From Collinsella sp. An307 (GTDB lineage Bacteria; Actinomycetota; Coriobacteriia; Coriobacteriales; Coriobacteriaceae), in NCBI RefSeq assembly GCF_002161805.1, contig NZ_NFIP01000005.1:124001-188000 (forward strand): 64,000 bases of DNA, in the 5' to 3' direction. The position numbers were made by a program, and so were the translations under genes. A model generated the notes under the pieces. That model was not told where the DNA came from and did no database searches. It worked only from the letters and a program-made list of their open reading frames with translations. Shown piece after piece: positions 1 through 7,542 of this stretch (within the stretch, counting starts at the first letter, position 1; the number at the start of each line of letters is the position of its first letter).

Positions 1-1
1 G

Positions 2-247
2 CACTTCATGGCCAAGATCACGGGCTCCGGCTGCAGCCTGGGCGGCGTGTGCGCCGTGTATGCCGCATGTGCGGAGACCCCGCTTGCGGCGGCGCTTGCG
101 GCGGTGGGCGTCTACAACGTTGCAGGCGAGCGCGCCGGTGCACGGGTAAACGCGCCGGCAAGCTTCCAGGTGGCGTTTCTGGACGAGCTCTACCTCGCCA
201 CGCCCGAGGACATCGCACACCACACCTTTGAGATCGAGGAGGCATAA
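2..247 (+). CDS. thiM: Hydroxyethylthiazole kinase, C-terminal part (cut by window edge)
   Basis: This is the last ~81 codons of a gene that begins before the window. The motif AKITGSGCSLGG matches the conserved ATP/anion-hole segment near the C-terminus of ThiM, where the Cys-containing loop precedes the catalytic region. ThiM phosphorylates 4-methyl-5-hydroxyethylthiazole in the cytoplasm for thiamine salvage. Its stop codon directly abuts the ATG of the next gene, which indicates translational coupling, and thiE follows, supporting a salvage operon. The identification rests on a short fragment plus context; another ribokinase-fold kinase is less likely. Confidence 0.75.
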   Translation, partial: HFMAKITGSGCSLGGVCAVYAACAETPLAAALAAVGVYNVAGERAGARVNAPASFQVAFLDELYLATPEDIAHHTFEIEEA

Positions 248-601
248 ATGAACGCGCTGGTTGCCGTGGCCATCGCGCCGGTGGGCGTGGGTGACGAGCT
301 GAAGGAGTACGTGGCGGAGGTTATCCGTGTCATCCGCGAAAGCGGCCTTTCCTGTCGCACCAACTCCATGTTCACCGAGATCGAGGGCGAGTGGGACGAT
401 GTGATGCGCACCGTGCGCGACGCGACCTTTGTGCTCGCGGAGCGCGGCATCCGCACCGAGGTGGTGCTCAAGGCCGATATCCGCCCCGGCTTTGAGAACA
501 TGATGGAGCGCAAGGTGCGCGTGGTGGACGAGATTCTGGACGGCGCGGGCTCCGATGAGGCCGCGGCGAACGGCGCCGGCGCGTGCGCCTGCAAGGCATA
601 G
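248..601 (+). CDS. MTH1187/YkoF-type thiamine-binding protein (UPF0045)
   Basis: A 117-residue protein that starts directly after the thiM stop. It opens with MNALVAVAIAPVGVG, the first beta strand typical of the UPF0045/Thiamine_BP family, and contains the family region TNSMFTEIEGEWDDV. Family members are small ferredoxin-like proteins that bind thiamine or its thiazole/HMP precursors. The position between thiM and thiE strongly supports a role in salvage or substrate delivery. The tail after about residue 100 is Ala/Cys-rich (ACACKA) and looks disordered. Family assignment is good; the actual ligand is inferred. Confidence 0.8.
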   Translation: MNALVAVAIAPVGVGDELKEYVAEVIRVIRESGLSCRTNSMFTEIEGEWDDVMRTVRDATFVLAERGIRTEVVLKADIRPGFENMMERKVRVVDEILDGAGSDEAAANGAGACACKA

Positions 602-612
602 GGGAGTGCGCT

Positions 613-1314
613 ATGAGCATACGTGACAACCTGGATATCTCGGCATATCTGGTATTAGGGCCCGAGAACACCTGCGGTCGCCCTGTGGAAGAGGTGGTGG
701 CTCAAGCGCTCGACGCCGGCTTCACCATCATCCAGGTGCGTTCCAAGGTGGCGGGCGCGCGCGAGATGATCGACTGCGCGCGCCGCGTGGCAGATGCCAT
801 TGCCGCTGCCGGCAAGTCCGACACCGTGCCTCTGCTCATCGATGACCGGCTCGATGTGGCACTCGCTGCGCGCGAGATGGGCGTCAAGGTGGACGGTGTT
901 CATGTGGGGCAGTCTGATATTCCGCCCGAGATTTGCCGGAAGTTCCTCGGCGAGGATGCGGTGGTGGGGCTCTCTGCCGCCGCGCATGAGATGCGTCACT
1001 ATATCGAGACGGCCGATGTCTCGGCGGTGGATTACTTTGGCGTGGGCCCCCTGCACGAGACGGCTACCAAGCCCGACTGCGGTCTTGACGACGACGGGCA
1101 TGTGATCACCCGTAGTCTTGCCGAGCTCGCCGAACTCCACCAGGTGAGCCCGCGCCCCATCGTGGTGGGCGGCGGCGTCAAGGCGGCCGACATCCCCGCA
1201 CTTGCAGCAACCGGTGTGGAGGGCTTCTTTGTGGTGTCCGCCGTGGCGGGCGCCGATGACCCGCATGCGGCAGCTAAGGAGCTCGTCGACCTCTGGCGTG
1301 CAAACAGCGACTAG
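613..1314 (+). CDS. thiE: Thiamine-phosphate synthase
   Basis: A 233-residue TIM-barrel enzyme that joins HMP-pyrophosphate and thiazole phosphate to give thiamine phosphate. Visible family segments are IQVRSK (pyrimidine/pyrophosphate loop), LLIDDRLDVALA, DGVHVGQSD, DYFGVGPLHETATK and the phosphate loop VVGGGVKAADIP. I chose ATG 613 because GGGGAG lies 7-12 bases upstream; an in-frame ATG at 583 would overlap the preceding gene and has no comparable site. It is the last gene of the thiamine unit. The 40-base hairpin region that follows may end transcription. Confidence 0.92.
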   Translation: MSIRDNLDISAYLVLGPENTCGRPVEEVVAQALDAGFTIIQVRSKVAGAREMIDCARRVADAIAAAGKSDTVPLLIDDRLDVALAAREMGVKVDGVHVGQSDIPPEICRKFLGEDAVVGLSAAAHEMRHYIETADVSAVDYFGVGPLHETATKPDCGLDDDGHVITRSLAELAELHQVSPRPIVVGGGVKAADIPALAATGVEGFFVVSAVAGADDPHAAAKELVDLWRANSD

Positions 1315-1354
1315 ACGCTATCCCTCAGAACGTCAGATTGTTCACTCTTGTGTG

Positions 1355-1379
1355 CCGGGCCCGGTCTTTCCGGGCCCGG
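1355..1379 (+). terminator. Perfect 10-bp hairpin after thiE
   Basis: CCGGGCCCGG, a 5-base loop TCTTT, then CCGGGCCCGG again; each arm is itself a palindrome. No T run follows, so it is a non-canonical terminator at best. It sits immediately upstream of the cysS -10 element. Confidence 0.5.
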
Positions 1380-1384
1380 TCGCG

Positions 1385-1390
1385 TATAAT
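1385..1390 (+). promoter_or_regulatory. Candidate cysS promoter -10
   Basis: A perfect TATAAT lies 74 bases before the cysS start. The matching -35 position falls inside the GC hairpin and has no TTGACA-like sequence, so the promoter may need an activator or may be chance. Confidence 0.4.
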
Positions 1391-1463
1391 CGAGCAGTAT
1401 CGCGCCCTGCCGTCGCGGCAAACCCGCGCCAGCATCACGGGCGAGGCAACGCGAGGAGATCTC

Positions 1464-2930
1464 ATGCTTATCTACAACTCGGCCACGCACAAAAAAGAGG
1501 AGTTCGCCCCCATCGAAGAGGGCAAGGTCCGTATGTACGTGTGCGGCCCGACGGTCTACGACAACATCCACATCGGCAACGCACGCACGTTCATCTCCTT
1601 TGACGTGATTCGCCGCTGGCTCATCGCGTCGGGCTTTGAAGTGACGTTTGCCCAGAACCTGACCGACGTGGACGACAAGATCATCAATCGCGCCAACGAG
1701 CAGGGACGCACCGCCGCCGAGGTGGCCGAGGAGTTCTCGAAGAAGTTCATCGACGTCATGCATGCGGCCAACGTGATGGACCCCGATGTGCGCCCGCGTG
1801 CCACCAAGGAAATCGGCCCTATGATTGGCATGATCAAGACGCTCATTGAGGGCGGACATGCCTATGCGGCCGATAACGGCGACGTGTACTTTGCGGTGCG
1901 AAGCGATCCCGCGTATGGCGAGGTGTCCGGTCGCAAGGTTGACGACCTTATGGTGGGCGCGCGCATCGCCGCGGGCGAGGCCAAGCGCGACCCGCTGGAC
2001 TTTGCGCTTTGGAAGGCCGCCAAGCCCGGCGAGCCGAGTTGGAAGAGCCCGTGGGGCGAGGGGCGCCCGGGCTGGCACACCGAGTGCGCCGCCATGGTGC
2101 ACCGTTACCTGGGCTGCCCGATCGACATCCACGGCGGCGGGTCCGACCTTGCCTTCCCGCACCACGAGAACGAGTGCGCCCAAGCCACCTGCGCCTGGCA
2201 CGAGGGCTTTGCCAACACGTGGATGCATACGGGCATGCTGCTCGTCGACGGCGAGAAGATGAGCAAGTCGCTCGGCAACTTCTTTACGCTCGAGGAGGTG
2301 CTCGAGAAGCACTCCGCGGCTGCCCTGCGCCTGCTCATGCTGCAGACGCATTATCGCTCGCCGCTCGACTTTAGCTGGGAGCGCCTTGCCGGTGCCGAGA
2401 ACTCGCTGGCGCGCATCGCCGGCACCGTCAAGAACTTGGTGTGGGCTGCGCACCATGCCGAAGGCGTGGCAGACGCTGAGCTCGGAGCTTCGCTCGAGGC
2501 AGCGGTCGATGCCGCAAAGGCGGAGTTCGAGCGCCAGATGAACGACGACTTCAACACCGCGGGCGCGCTCGCGGCGTACTTCCAGCTGGTGACCGACGCC
2601 AATACCTACCTTGATCAGGCGGGCTCCGCAGTTGATGTAGACGTGGCAACGGGCGCCGCGGCGAGCATTGCCGGCGCGTTCAAAATCCTGGGTATTGAGC
2701 TTCCCGAGCCGGAGGAGGAGCTGCCGGTGGGACTCCTCGGCGTGGCCGCAGGGCTTTGCGCCTACACGGGCGACGACGTTGCCGAGGCGGCCGAGCAGAT
2801 TCTCGCCGCCCGCGCCGAGGCCCGTGCTGCCAAGAACTGGGACGTGGCCGACGCCATCCGCGACCAGCTGCGTGACATGGGGCTCGTGATTGAGGACACC
2901 GCCGCTGGTAGCCGCATCAAGCACGCGTAA
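1464..2930 (+). CDS. cysS: Cysteinyl-tRNA synthetase
   Basis: A 488-residue class I aminoacyl-tRNA synthetase that charges tRNA-Cys. The HIGN signature is at residues 36-39 and KMSKS at 265-269. Cys27 (YVCGPT), the Cys in WHTECAAM and HHENE supply the zinc site that selects cysteine. ATG 1464 is preceded by CGAGGAG at good spacing; the reading frame is open further upstream but without a ribosome site. Length is normal for the family. In B. subtilis cysS is followed by mrnC and rlmB; here a 2.2-kb decayed region intervenes before rlmB. Confidence 0.97.
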   Translation: MLIYNSATHKKEEFAPIEEGKVRMYVCGPTVYDNIHIGNARTFISFDVIRRWLIASGFEVTFAQNLTDVDDKIINRANEQGRTAAEVAEEFSKKFIDVMHAANVMDPDVRPRATKEIGPMIGMIKTLIEGGHAYAADNGDVYFAVRSDPAYGEVSGRKVDDLMVGARIAAGEAKRDPLDFALWKAAKPGEPSWKSPWGEGRPGWHTECAAMVHRYLGCPIDIHGGGSDLAFPHHENECAQATCAWHEGFANTWMHTGMLLVDGEKMSKSLGNFFTLEEVLEKHSAAALRLLMLQTHYRSPLDFSWERLAGAENSLARIAGTVKNLVWAAHHAEGVADAELGASLEAAVDAAKAEFERQMNDDFNTAGALAAYFQLVTDANTYLDQAGSAVDVDVATGAAASIAGAFKILGIELPEPEEELPVGLLGVAAGLCAYTGDDVAEAAEQILAARAEARAAKNWDVADAIRDQLRDMGLVIEDTAAGSRIKHA

Positions 2931-2962
2931 TCTCGGCGACTGCTTTTTCTGCAGGAATACGA

Positions 2963-2994
2963 GCCGCTCTTTCCCCGAGGAAAGGGCGGCTTTT
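2963..2994 (+). terminator. Rho-independent terminator of cysS
   Basis: Stem GCCGCTCTTTCC / GGAAAGGGCGGC (12 pairs, one G-U), loop CCGA, followed by TTTT. Confidence 0.85.
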
Positions 2995-3192
2995 GCATAT
3001 GGACTAAGCAATTTCGAGTTCGCATGCGAGACGAACGGGGCATTTGTGCAAACAGCGTTTGCACAGCTTCCCGTTACATGACGAAACCCCTTTCAGAGAG
3101 TTTTTATCTTTTCACTAATTCGGAGGGGCTGTGTGGCGATTGAAAGGCCTAGTAGGTTTAATTGCTCGGGGCTTTTTCTTGCGTACTTTTAT

Positions 3193-3422
3193 GCGTAACC
3201 GGTGGTGTTTCCCCTCGTGAAAAGCGATATCGGGCTCACGGATGACCAGCAACGCGTGTACGACCTACGTAGTACCGCACGACCCATGGCGGCGGGGAGT
3301 TGCTGGAAGGAGTCGATTTCAGCAGGTTGAAGCTTACGAGGATTCTTCAACGCCTCGTTTCCCTTGGCGTGGCTGAGACAATTGGCGTAGCGAGGGGGAC
3401 GAAGTATCGTCGATTGGCGTAG
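3193..3422 (+). pseudogene. Decayed winged-helix protein fragment
   Basis: Two overlapping frames carry pieces of what looks like one protein C-terminus. The upstream piece reads GLTDDQQRVYDL (about 3218-3270). After a frameshift the second piece, ending at 3422, reads LLEGVDFSRLKLTRILQRLV followed by SLGVAETIGVARGTKYRRLA and a stop. The RGT(K/R)YR ending and preceding helix pattern resemble the C-terminal winged helix of Fic-type or AlbA-type proteins. There is no usable start and no complete domain, so I call it a relic. The rest of 2995-3464 shows nothing else recognisable. Confidence 0.4.
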
Positions 3423-3464
3423 ATGGCGCTGCAGAGCGATAGGGTTGCGCAGAATCGGGTTGCC

Positions 3465-4022
3465 TTACGATAGTCGCCTGTTATCTCCGCAGCCCAGCTG
3501 CTCGAGCAACGGCTCCAAGTACGAGCGATTGCAGCCATCGAAGCCCTCGTGCATGCCCGCGAGCGAGATCTTCTCGCGCTCGTTGCCGCGCGCGATCTCG
3601 TCTTCGAGCATTTTGAAGTAGATGCGCATGGCGATTTTATCCATCACGCCGAGCCGCTCGAAGTGGAATCCACCGCGGCAGTACACCCACGGCAGATCGG
3701 GGTAGCTATCTGCGGGGAAGGAGCGACGGAACGCCTCCTCGTGCTCGCTCGCAGGCCACAGGTCGCACGGCATGGGCGTTGCACCCACCGCGATTACGGC
3801 ATAGCGCTTCTCGGGATGCTTCGCCATGTACGCTTGGAAACGCTTGGCGCCCTTGATGCTCGCCGCATGGAACCAGCTGGCAAACACTACGAGTTCGGCA
3901 TCCGTGGCAACCGCCTCGATGCGATCAAGCGGTTCAGGCGTGCAACTCAGCTCTTCGGCCATCCAGTCAGCGTACGTCTTTGTCGATCCCGTTTGCGAGC
4001 AATATACAACAGCGGCTTTCAT
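3465..4022 (-). CDS. Flavodoxin-domain protein
   Basis: A 185-residue protein starting MKAAVVYCSQTGSTKTYADW, which carries the flavodoxin FMN phosphate-binding loop SQTGSTKT on the first strand-helix turn. Later segments (LVVFASWFHAASIKG, YAVIAVGATPMP) match the following strands of the flavodoxin fold, so it resembles flavodoxin-type or protoporphyrinogen oxidase-like (HemG) proteins. ATG 4022 has AGGAGA 6 bases upstream; an ATG five codons earlier lacks a site. It is transcribed against its neighbours and lies in the decayed stretch between cysS and rlmB. Its electron partner is unknown. Confidence 0.75.
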   Translation of the reverse strand: MKAAVVYCSQTGSTKTYADWMAEELSCTPEPLDRIEAVATDAELVVFASWFHAASIKGAKRFQAYMAKHPEKRYAVIAVGATPMPCDLWPASEHEEAFRRSFPADSYPDLPWVYCRGGFHFERLGVMDKIAMRIYFKMLEDEIARGNEREKISLAGMHEGFDGCNRSYLEPLLEQLGCGDNRRLS

Positions 4023-4104
4023 ACGTTCTCCTAGCATCAGGGCCTATGGTCAACTATTCCCTGCAAGGTCGTATTTGCCGCTGTCGTGAATAAAGCCTTA
4101 CCAA

Positions 4105-4453
4105 GTGCTGATGAATGCGATCAAGCCAATAGCGACCAATAGTCGAAAGACTCTTTTTCACGAAGTGAGCGTTTCAATGGTGATTGTTCAGGTCGCCGGC
4201 CCCGAGGGGAAGGTAATAGAGGGGCACCTGATGCCCGACCACGTGCACATGCTTGTGAGCATCCCGCCCAAGATCGGCGCCTCGGGCTTCATGGGCTGCC
4301 TGAAGGGGAGGAGCTCGCCGCTCATGTTCGACCGGCCCGCCACGAGTCAAGGGGCCATCGGGCCTGAACGGCGGTTCAGGCCAGGGACTTGAGCCCCTGG
4401 CCTGGGGCCATAGGGTTATACCCTAAGAGCAGACCACCCGCTAGTGGGTGGTC
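4105..4453 (+). mobile_element. IS200/IS605 remnant with truncated Y1 (HUH) transposase
   Basis: A 95-codon frame contains IEGHLMPDHVHMLVSIPPK, the HUH metal-binding signature (HVH at 4240-4248) of TnpA from IS200/IS605, followed by GCLKGRSSPLMFDR. The N-terminal part is degenerate, and the C-terminal half with the catalytic Tyr is missing. Downstream come three successive hairpins, including GACCACCC / GGGTGGTC at 4432-4453, the kind of subterminal structure these elements use for strand recognition. It appears to be an internally deleted, immobile copy whose right end abuts a nuclease gene fragment. Confidence 0.7.
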
Positions 4454-4455
4454 AT

Positions 4456-4926
4456 GATTGGTCGCACAATATCGCGCTGATGGACAAGGTGAAGGGTGTG
4501 AAGCAGCGACTTTGGTACGCACAGGCATCAATAGAGAACGGTTGGTCACATGCTGTACTCATCCATCAGATTGAATCACATCTCTACGAGCGCCAGGCGC
4601 TGTCCGGTATCGTGAACAACTTCAGCCGTACGCTTCCCGAGTCAGAGAGCGAGCTCGCGCAGCAGGCGCTTAAGGACCCATTCATCTTCGATTTCATTAC
4701 GGCCGAGCAGAGCCGATCCGAGCGCGATATAGAGACGCAGATGGTCGAGAATGTGACGAAGGTGCTGCTGGAGCTGGGGACTGGCTTCGCATTCATGGGC
4801 AACCAGTATCATCTAACTAGAGTGCGTATTATCAAAAACCAGCATCCAGTAAACTGCGTATTATTGGAATATGGGAGCTACGGTAAACTGCGTACTTTTG
4901 AAAAAGCATGCTGTCTTACTAGATAG
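4456..4926 (+). pseudogene. YhcG-like (DUF1016/PDDEXK) nuclease fragment
   Basis: The frame beginning WSHNIALMDKVKGVKQRLWY and continuing ASIENGWSHAVLIHQIES is characteristic of the junction between the DUF1016 N-terminal domain and the PDDEXK domain of YhcG-type nucleases. It runs to GTGFAFMGNQYHL, where the family normally continues into the catalytic strands. Here it switches to unrelated residues and stops. Both ends are lost: the N-terminal ~120 residues at the IS200 right end, and the catalytic part at about 4815. It is a relic of a defence-associated or restriction-linked gene. Confidence 0.75.
4823..4899 (+). repeat. Three short direct repeats spaced 32 and 34 bases
   Basis: TGCGTATTAT at 4823 and 4855, and TGCGTACTTTT at 4889; the last two are also preceded by GTAAAC. 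They lie exactly where the YhcG frame ends and the ATPase fragment begins. Confidence 0.5.
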
Positions 4927-5166
4927 ATTCCCTGTTTACGAGGCGACTCTCAAGAAAACCATTCAGCGATTTCATATGGCGAATTCAAGAGGCGTTTCGG
5001 CAGACGTGTCGGTGATTCGTTCATCGTTCATCCGAAGGCTCTGTCGCAAGATGAGAGCGGATTGAGAATACCGACGTACATGATGTTCTGTGCGGCCGAG
5101 GATCAAAAGCAAGAGAATGAAGTACTATTTTTGGAATGGCTGGGCGAGGCAAGTTTGTCTGTTTGA
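4927..5166 (+). pseudogene. C-terminal fragment of an AAA ATPase (DUF4143-type)
   Basis: In the same frame as the nuclease relic, directly after its stop, the sequence reads SYGEFKRRFGRRVGDSFIVH and then PKALSQDESGLRIPTYMMFC. This closely resembles the C-terminal end of DUF4143 ATP-binding proteins, where an E-F-K-x-R-F-G segment is followed by a V-x-H-x-K-D/A-L strand and a final PLYM-like motif. No start, P-loop or core domain is present. I see a junk-yard remnant, possibly joined to the nuclease relic by deletion. The family call is from pattern memory. Confidence 0.5.
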
Positions 5167-5194
5167 GCTGAGCGAGAGAATGAACGGGGCGGAT

Positions 5195-6049
5195 ATGGCA
5201 AAACGTGGCAACACTGATAAGCGGAGGCGTGTGGGAAATTCTCAGGTAGTGGGCGCTTATATTGAGGGGCGCCGGGCTGTAACGGAGGCGCTGCGTGCCG
5301 GCTTTCCCGTCAAGCGTGCGCTCGTGGCCGAGGGTGAGGGCAAAGATGCCGCGCTGGTGCAGCTTGTTGACTACCTGCATGCGGCCGGCGTGCCCGTTAT
5401 CACTCGTCCCCGCGCCGAGCTCGACGCCATCTCCGCACACGGTGCGCATCAGGGTATCGCGCTTGAGGTTGGCGCCTTCCCGTACGCTGAGCTTGCCGAT
5501 ATCGTTGCGCGCGCGGGCGAGGGCCCCGCGCTCGTGGTGGTGCTCGACCACGTGACCGATGCCGGCAACTTTGGCGCCATTGTGCGCACGGCCGAGGTCG
5601 TGGGCGCCGCGGGCGTGGTCATTGCCAACAAGCGCGCGGCCGAGGTGACGGTTGCTACCTATAAGACCTCCGCCGGCGCTGTCATGCACCTGCCCATCGC
5701 GCGCGTGCCCAACATCGCTCGTGCGCTTGAGGATCTCAAGCAGGCGGGCTTTTGGTGTGTCGGCGCGAGCGAGCATGCCGAAGGGTCCTGCTGGGAGTCG
5801 TCGCTTACCGGGCGCATCGCTCTTGTGATGGGGTCTGAGGGCGAGGGCATCTCGCGCCTGGTGCTCGAGACCTGCGATGACCTCACGCGCTTGCCGCAGC
5901 GCGGGGTGACCGAGAGCCTGAACGTGGCGCAGGCAACCACGGCGCTCGCCTACGAATGGCTCCGCGTGAACATCGCCGAGCTCGGCGACGCCGGTGCTGC
6001 AGTCTCCGACCAGGGCCGCGAGATTGCCGCGGCAGGGGCGGGGGAGTAG
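5195..6049 (+). CDS. rlmB: 23S rRNA 2'-O-methyltransferase, TrmH/SpoU family (RlmB-like)
   Basis: A 284-residue SPOUT enzyme. The N-terminal substrate-binding domain (YIEGRRAVTEALRAG) is followed by the three SPOUT knot motifs: VVLDHVTDAGNFGAIVRTAE, IALVMGSEGEGISRL and RLPQRGVTESLNVAQATTAL. RlmB methylates G2251 of 23S rRNA using SAM. ATG 5195 follows GGGGCGG; ATG 5180 is an alternative start. The gene lies four bases before the NYN nuclease gene, as in the B. subtilis rlmB-rae1 pair. The upstream frame to 5090 runs into the decayed region and is not part of the protein. Confidence 0.9.
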   Translation: MAKRGNTDKRRRVGNSQVVGAYIEGRRAVTEALRAGFPVKRALVAEGEGKDAALVQLVDYLHAAGVPVITRPRAELDAISAHGAHQGIALEVGAFPYAELADIVARAGEGPALVVVLDHVTDAGNFGAIVRTAEVVGAAGVVIANKRAAEVTVATYKTSAGAVMHLPIARVPNIARALEDLKQAGFWCVGASEHAEGSCWESSLTGRIALVMGSEGEGISRLVLETCDDLTRLPQRGVTESLNVAQATTALAYEWLRVNIAELGDAGAAVSDQGREIAAAGAGE

Positions 6050-6052
6050 CCC

Positions 6053-6748
6053 ATGTCCAAGAAGAACCGTGCGAAGGCCAAGGCAAAACGCTTTGGCGAG
6101 GGCTCGGCAAAGCCTCTTGTCTCGGCGAGCACCTTTGGGGTCGGCAACGCCTTCTCGGCGGCGTTTGGCGAGGTGGCTGAGCCGGCGCGCGGCACCAACG
6201 CGCGCGGCCAAAAGGAGCTCCTGGTGGTCGATGGTTACAACGTCATTCATGCCGACCCGCGCTACGAGCGCCTTATCTTCGACCGCTCGGACGATCCCTA
6301 TTCGCGCGATGTCTACGACGCGGCGCGCACCTCGCTCATCGCGGATGTGGCCGCTTTTGCGCAGGGGCGCTACGAGCCGGTGATCGTGTTCGATGGTGCG
6401 GGCAACGTGAACCCCGACCGTCCGAATCTCCCGCAGGCGGGGGTGCGCATCGAGTTTTCGCCCACGGGGGTCTCGGCCGACACCATCATCCAGCGCCTGT
6501 GCACTGACGCTCGTGAGCATGGTCGCGCCTGCTCGGTCGTCACGAGCGACGGCACGATCCAGGCGACGGTCATGGGCAAGGGCGTCACGCGCATCTCGGC
6601 GCGTATGTTTGTGGGCGAGGTCAAGCAGGTTGATGCCGATGTGGCGGAAGCAGAGGCGGCGCCCGATATCAAGCTCACCCTCGGCAGTAGACTCGGCGGG
6701 GATTCTCTCTCTAAGCTGGCGGCGCTCCGCGACAGCCTGCGCGGATAG
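6053..6748 (+). CDS. NYN/PIN-like ribonuclease, Rae1 (YacP) family
   Basis: A 231-residue protein with a basic N-terminus (MSKKNRAKAKAKR) and a variable linker, then the NYN domain from about residue 56: LLVVDGYNVIHADPRY with the first catalytic Asp, VIVFDGAGN, GVSADTIIQRL and VVTSDGTIQ with further acidic residues. In B. subtilis the homologue Rae1 cleaves mRNA on ribosomes in a translation-dependent way. It directly follows rlmB, as in Bacillus. The extra ~55 N-terminal residues and the C-terminal tail are additions relative to the ~170-residue Rae1. Substrate is inferred from the family. Confidence 0.8.
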   Translation: MSKKNRAKAKAKRFGEGSAKPLVSASTFGVGNAFSAAFGEVAEPARGTNARGQKELLVVDGYNVIHADPRYERLIFDRSDDPYSRDVYDAARTSLIADVAAFAQGRYEPVIVFDGAGNVNPDRPNLPQAGVRIEFSPTGVSADTIIQRLCTDAREHGRACSVVTSDGTIQATVMGKGVTRISARMFVGEVKQVDADVAEAEAAPDIKLTLGSRLGGDSLSKLAALRDSLRG

Positions 6749-6752
6749 CAGG

Positions 6753-6780
6753 TTATTAGCATGTAATTATCTGCTAGAAT
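6753..6780 (+). promoter_or_regulatory. Candidate promoter of the toxin-antitoxin pair
   Basis: TTATTA (-35-like), a 16-base spacer, then TAGAAT with an extended TGC in front (6772-6780). It lies 46 bases before the antitoxin start. Confidence 0.5.
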
Positions 6781-6825
6781 GGACGGCGACGACAAGATCC
6801 GGGTTGTATCGGCAGGGAGGTCGCG

Positions 6826-7113
6826 ATGTCCAAAACAGCTGCGCTTACTGATTTCAATCGTTCGCCTAATACGTTGCTCGCCGAGCTCCATGAGTCTCAG
6901 CAACCTTGCTATCTCACCAAAAATGGTAAGGCATGCGCCGTCATCATGGACCCCGACGCATTTGAGCAGGCGATGTCTTTCCGTGCAGAAGCGCGTGAGC
7001 GTGAGATGCGCGTCTATGACGGCGTGCTTCGGGGCTATGAGGATTATTGCGCGGGGAGGGTTACGCCGGCTCGTGAGGCGCTCGCTGCGCTCCGAGAGAA
7101 AAAAGGCTGGTAG
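6826..7113 (+). CDS. Phd/YefM-RelB-type antitoxin
   Basis: A 95-residue protein, ALTDFNRSPNTLLAELHESQ then PCYLTKNGKACAVIMDPDAF, the typical antitoxin pattern of a DNA-binding N-terminal fold that ends in a KNGKAxAV(I/V)(M/L) strand. The charged C-terminal half would wrap the toxin. GGGAGG precedes ATG 6826. It is four bases from the RelE-like gene, the usual antitoxin-first order. It should bind its own promoter and neutralise the downstream toxin. The partner assignment rests on adjacency. Confidence 0.85.
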   Translation: MSKTAALTDFNRSPNTLLAELHESQQPCYLTKNGKACAVIMDPDAFEQAMSFRAEAREREMRVYDGVLRGYEDYCAGRVTPAREALAALREKKGW

Positions 7114-7116
7114 CGT

Positions 7117-7422
7117 ATGGCGTATCGCGTCTATTTCGCAAACAGCGTCCTCGACTTTATCGATGAGCATGTTACGTCAGAACGCGTTTTTGAGCGCATT
7201 GAGGCGTATCGCGAGTTGCTGGAGAGCTACCCATACCTTGGCGCTGCATATGATCCGGAGTACGCGGCGGCGCAGCCTCCGATCCCCTGCAGGCGACTGC
7301 CGATTCCCGATACGCCGTTTACCATGTATTACGCCGTTGATGACGAGGCGCAGGCAGTTAATGTGTTCTACCTAGACTTCTCGGCGGCAAACCCGCGATA
7401 TCGTTTCAGGTATCTCGATTAG
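7117..7422 (+). CDS. RelE/ParE-type toxin
   Basis: A 101-residue basic-to-neutral protein, MAYRVYFANSVLDFIDEHV with helices EAYRELLESYPYLG, then RRLPIPDTPFTMYYAVDDEA and VNVFYLDFSAANPRYRFRY. The strand order and the terminal F-Y-D/x-x motif are those of the RelE/ParE fold. Family members either cleave ribosome-bound mRNA (RelE) or poison gyrase (ParE); the sequence alone does not decide which. It follows the antitoxin by four bases and ends before a tRNA promoter. Confidence 0.8.
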   Translation: MAYRVYFANSVLDFIDEHVTSERVFERIEAYRELLESYPYLGAAYDPEYAAAQPPIPCRRLPIPDTPFTMYYAVDDEAQAVNVFYLDFSAANPRYRFRYLD

Positions 7423-7465
7423 GTTGTGGGCTCGTGTGCAGAACGGCTCGGTTGCGCTTCGCTGC

Positions 7466-7494
7466 TTGCCGCTTGCACCGTCATTCAGTATCCT
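7466..7494 (+). promoter_or_regulatory. Promoter of tRNA-Thr(TGT)
   Basis: TTGCCG, 17-base spacer, TATCCT; the predicted start lies about 40 bases before the tRNA. Confidence 0.6.
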
Positions 7495-7542
7495 ATAGAA
7501 GCTTCGTGCGGGGGTGCATATGCGCCGCCAAGCGCCGAGCGT

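Noticed and set aside
1311-3011. Long minus-strand open frame opposite cysS
   Set aside because: It is a GC-driven shadow: no ribosome site, and His/Arg/Val-rich sequence with no family pattern, while the plus strand is clearly CysS.
3549-4034. Plus-strand frame opposite the flavodoxin gene
   Set aside because: The minus-strand frame has a flavin-binding loop and AGGAGA site; this one has neither.
4823-4899. Possible CRISPR array
   Set aside because: Only three short, degenerate repeats of about 10 bases, without real repeat length or cas genes.
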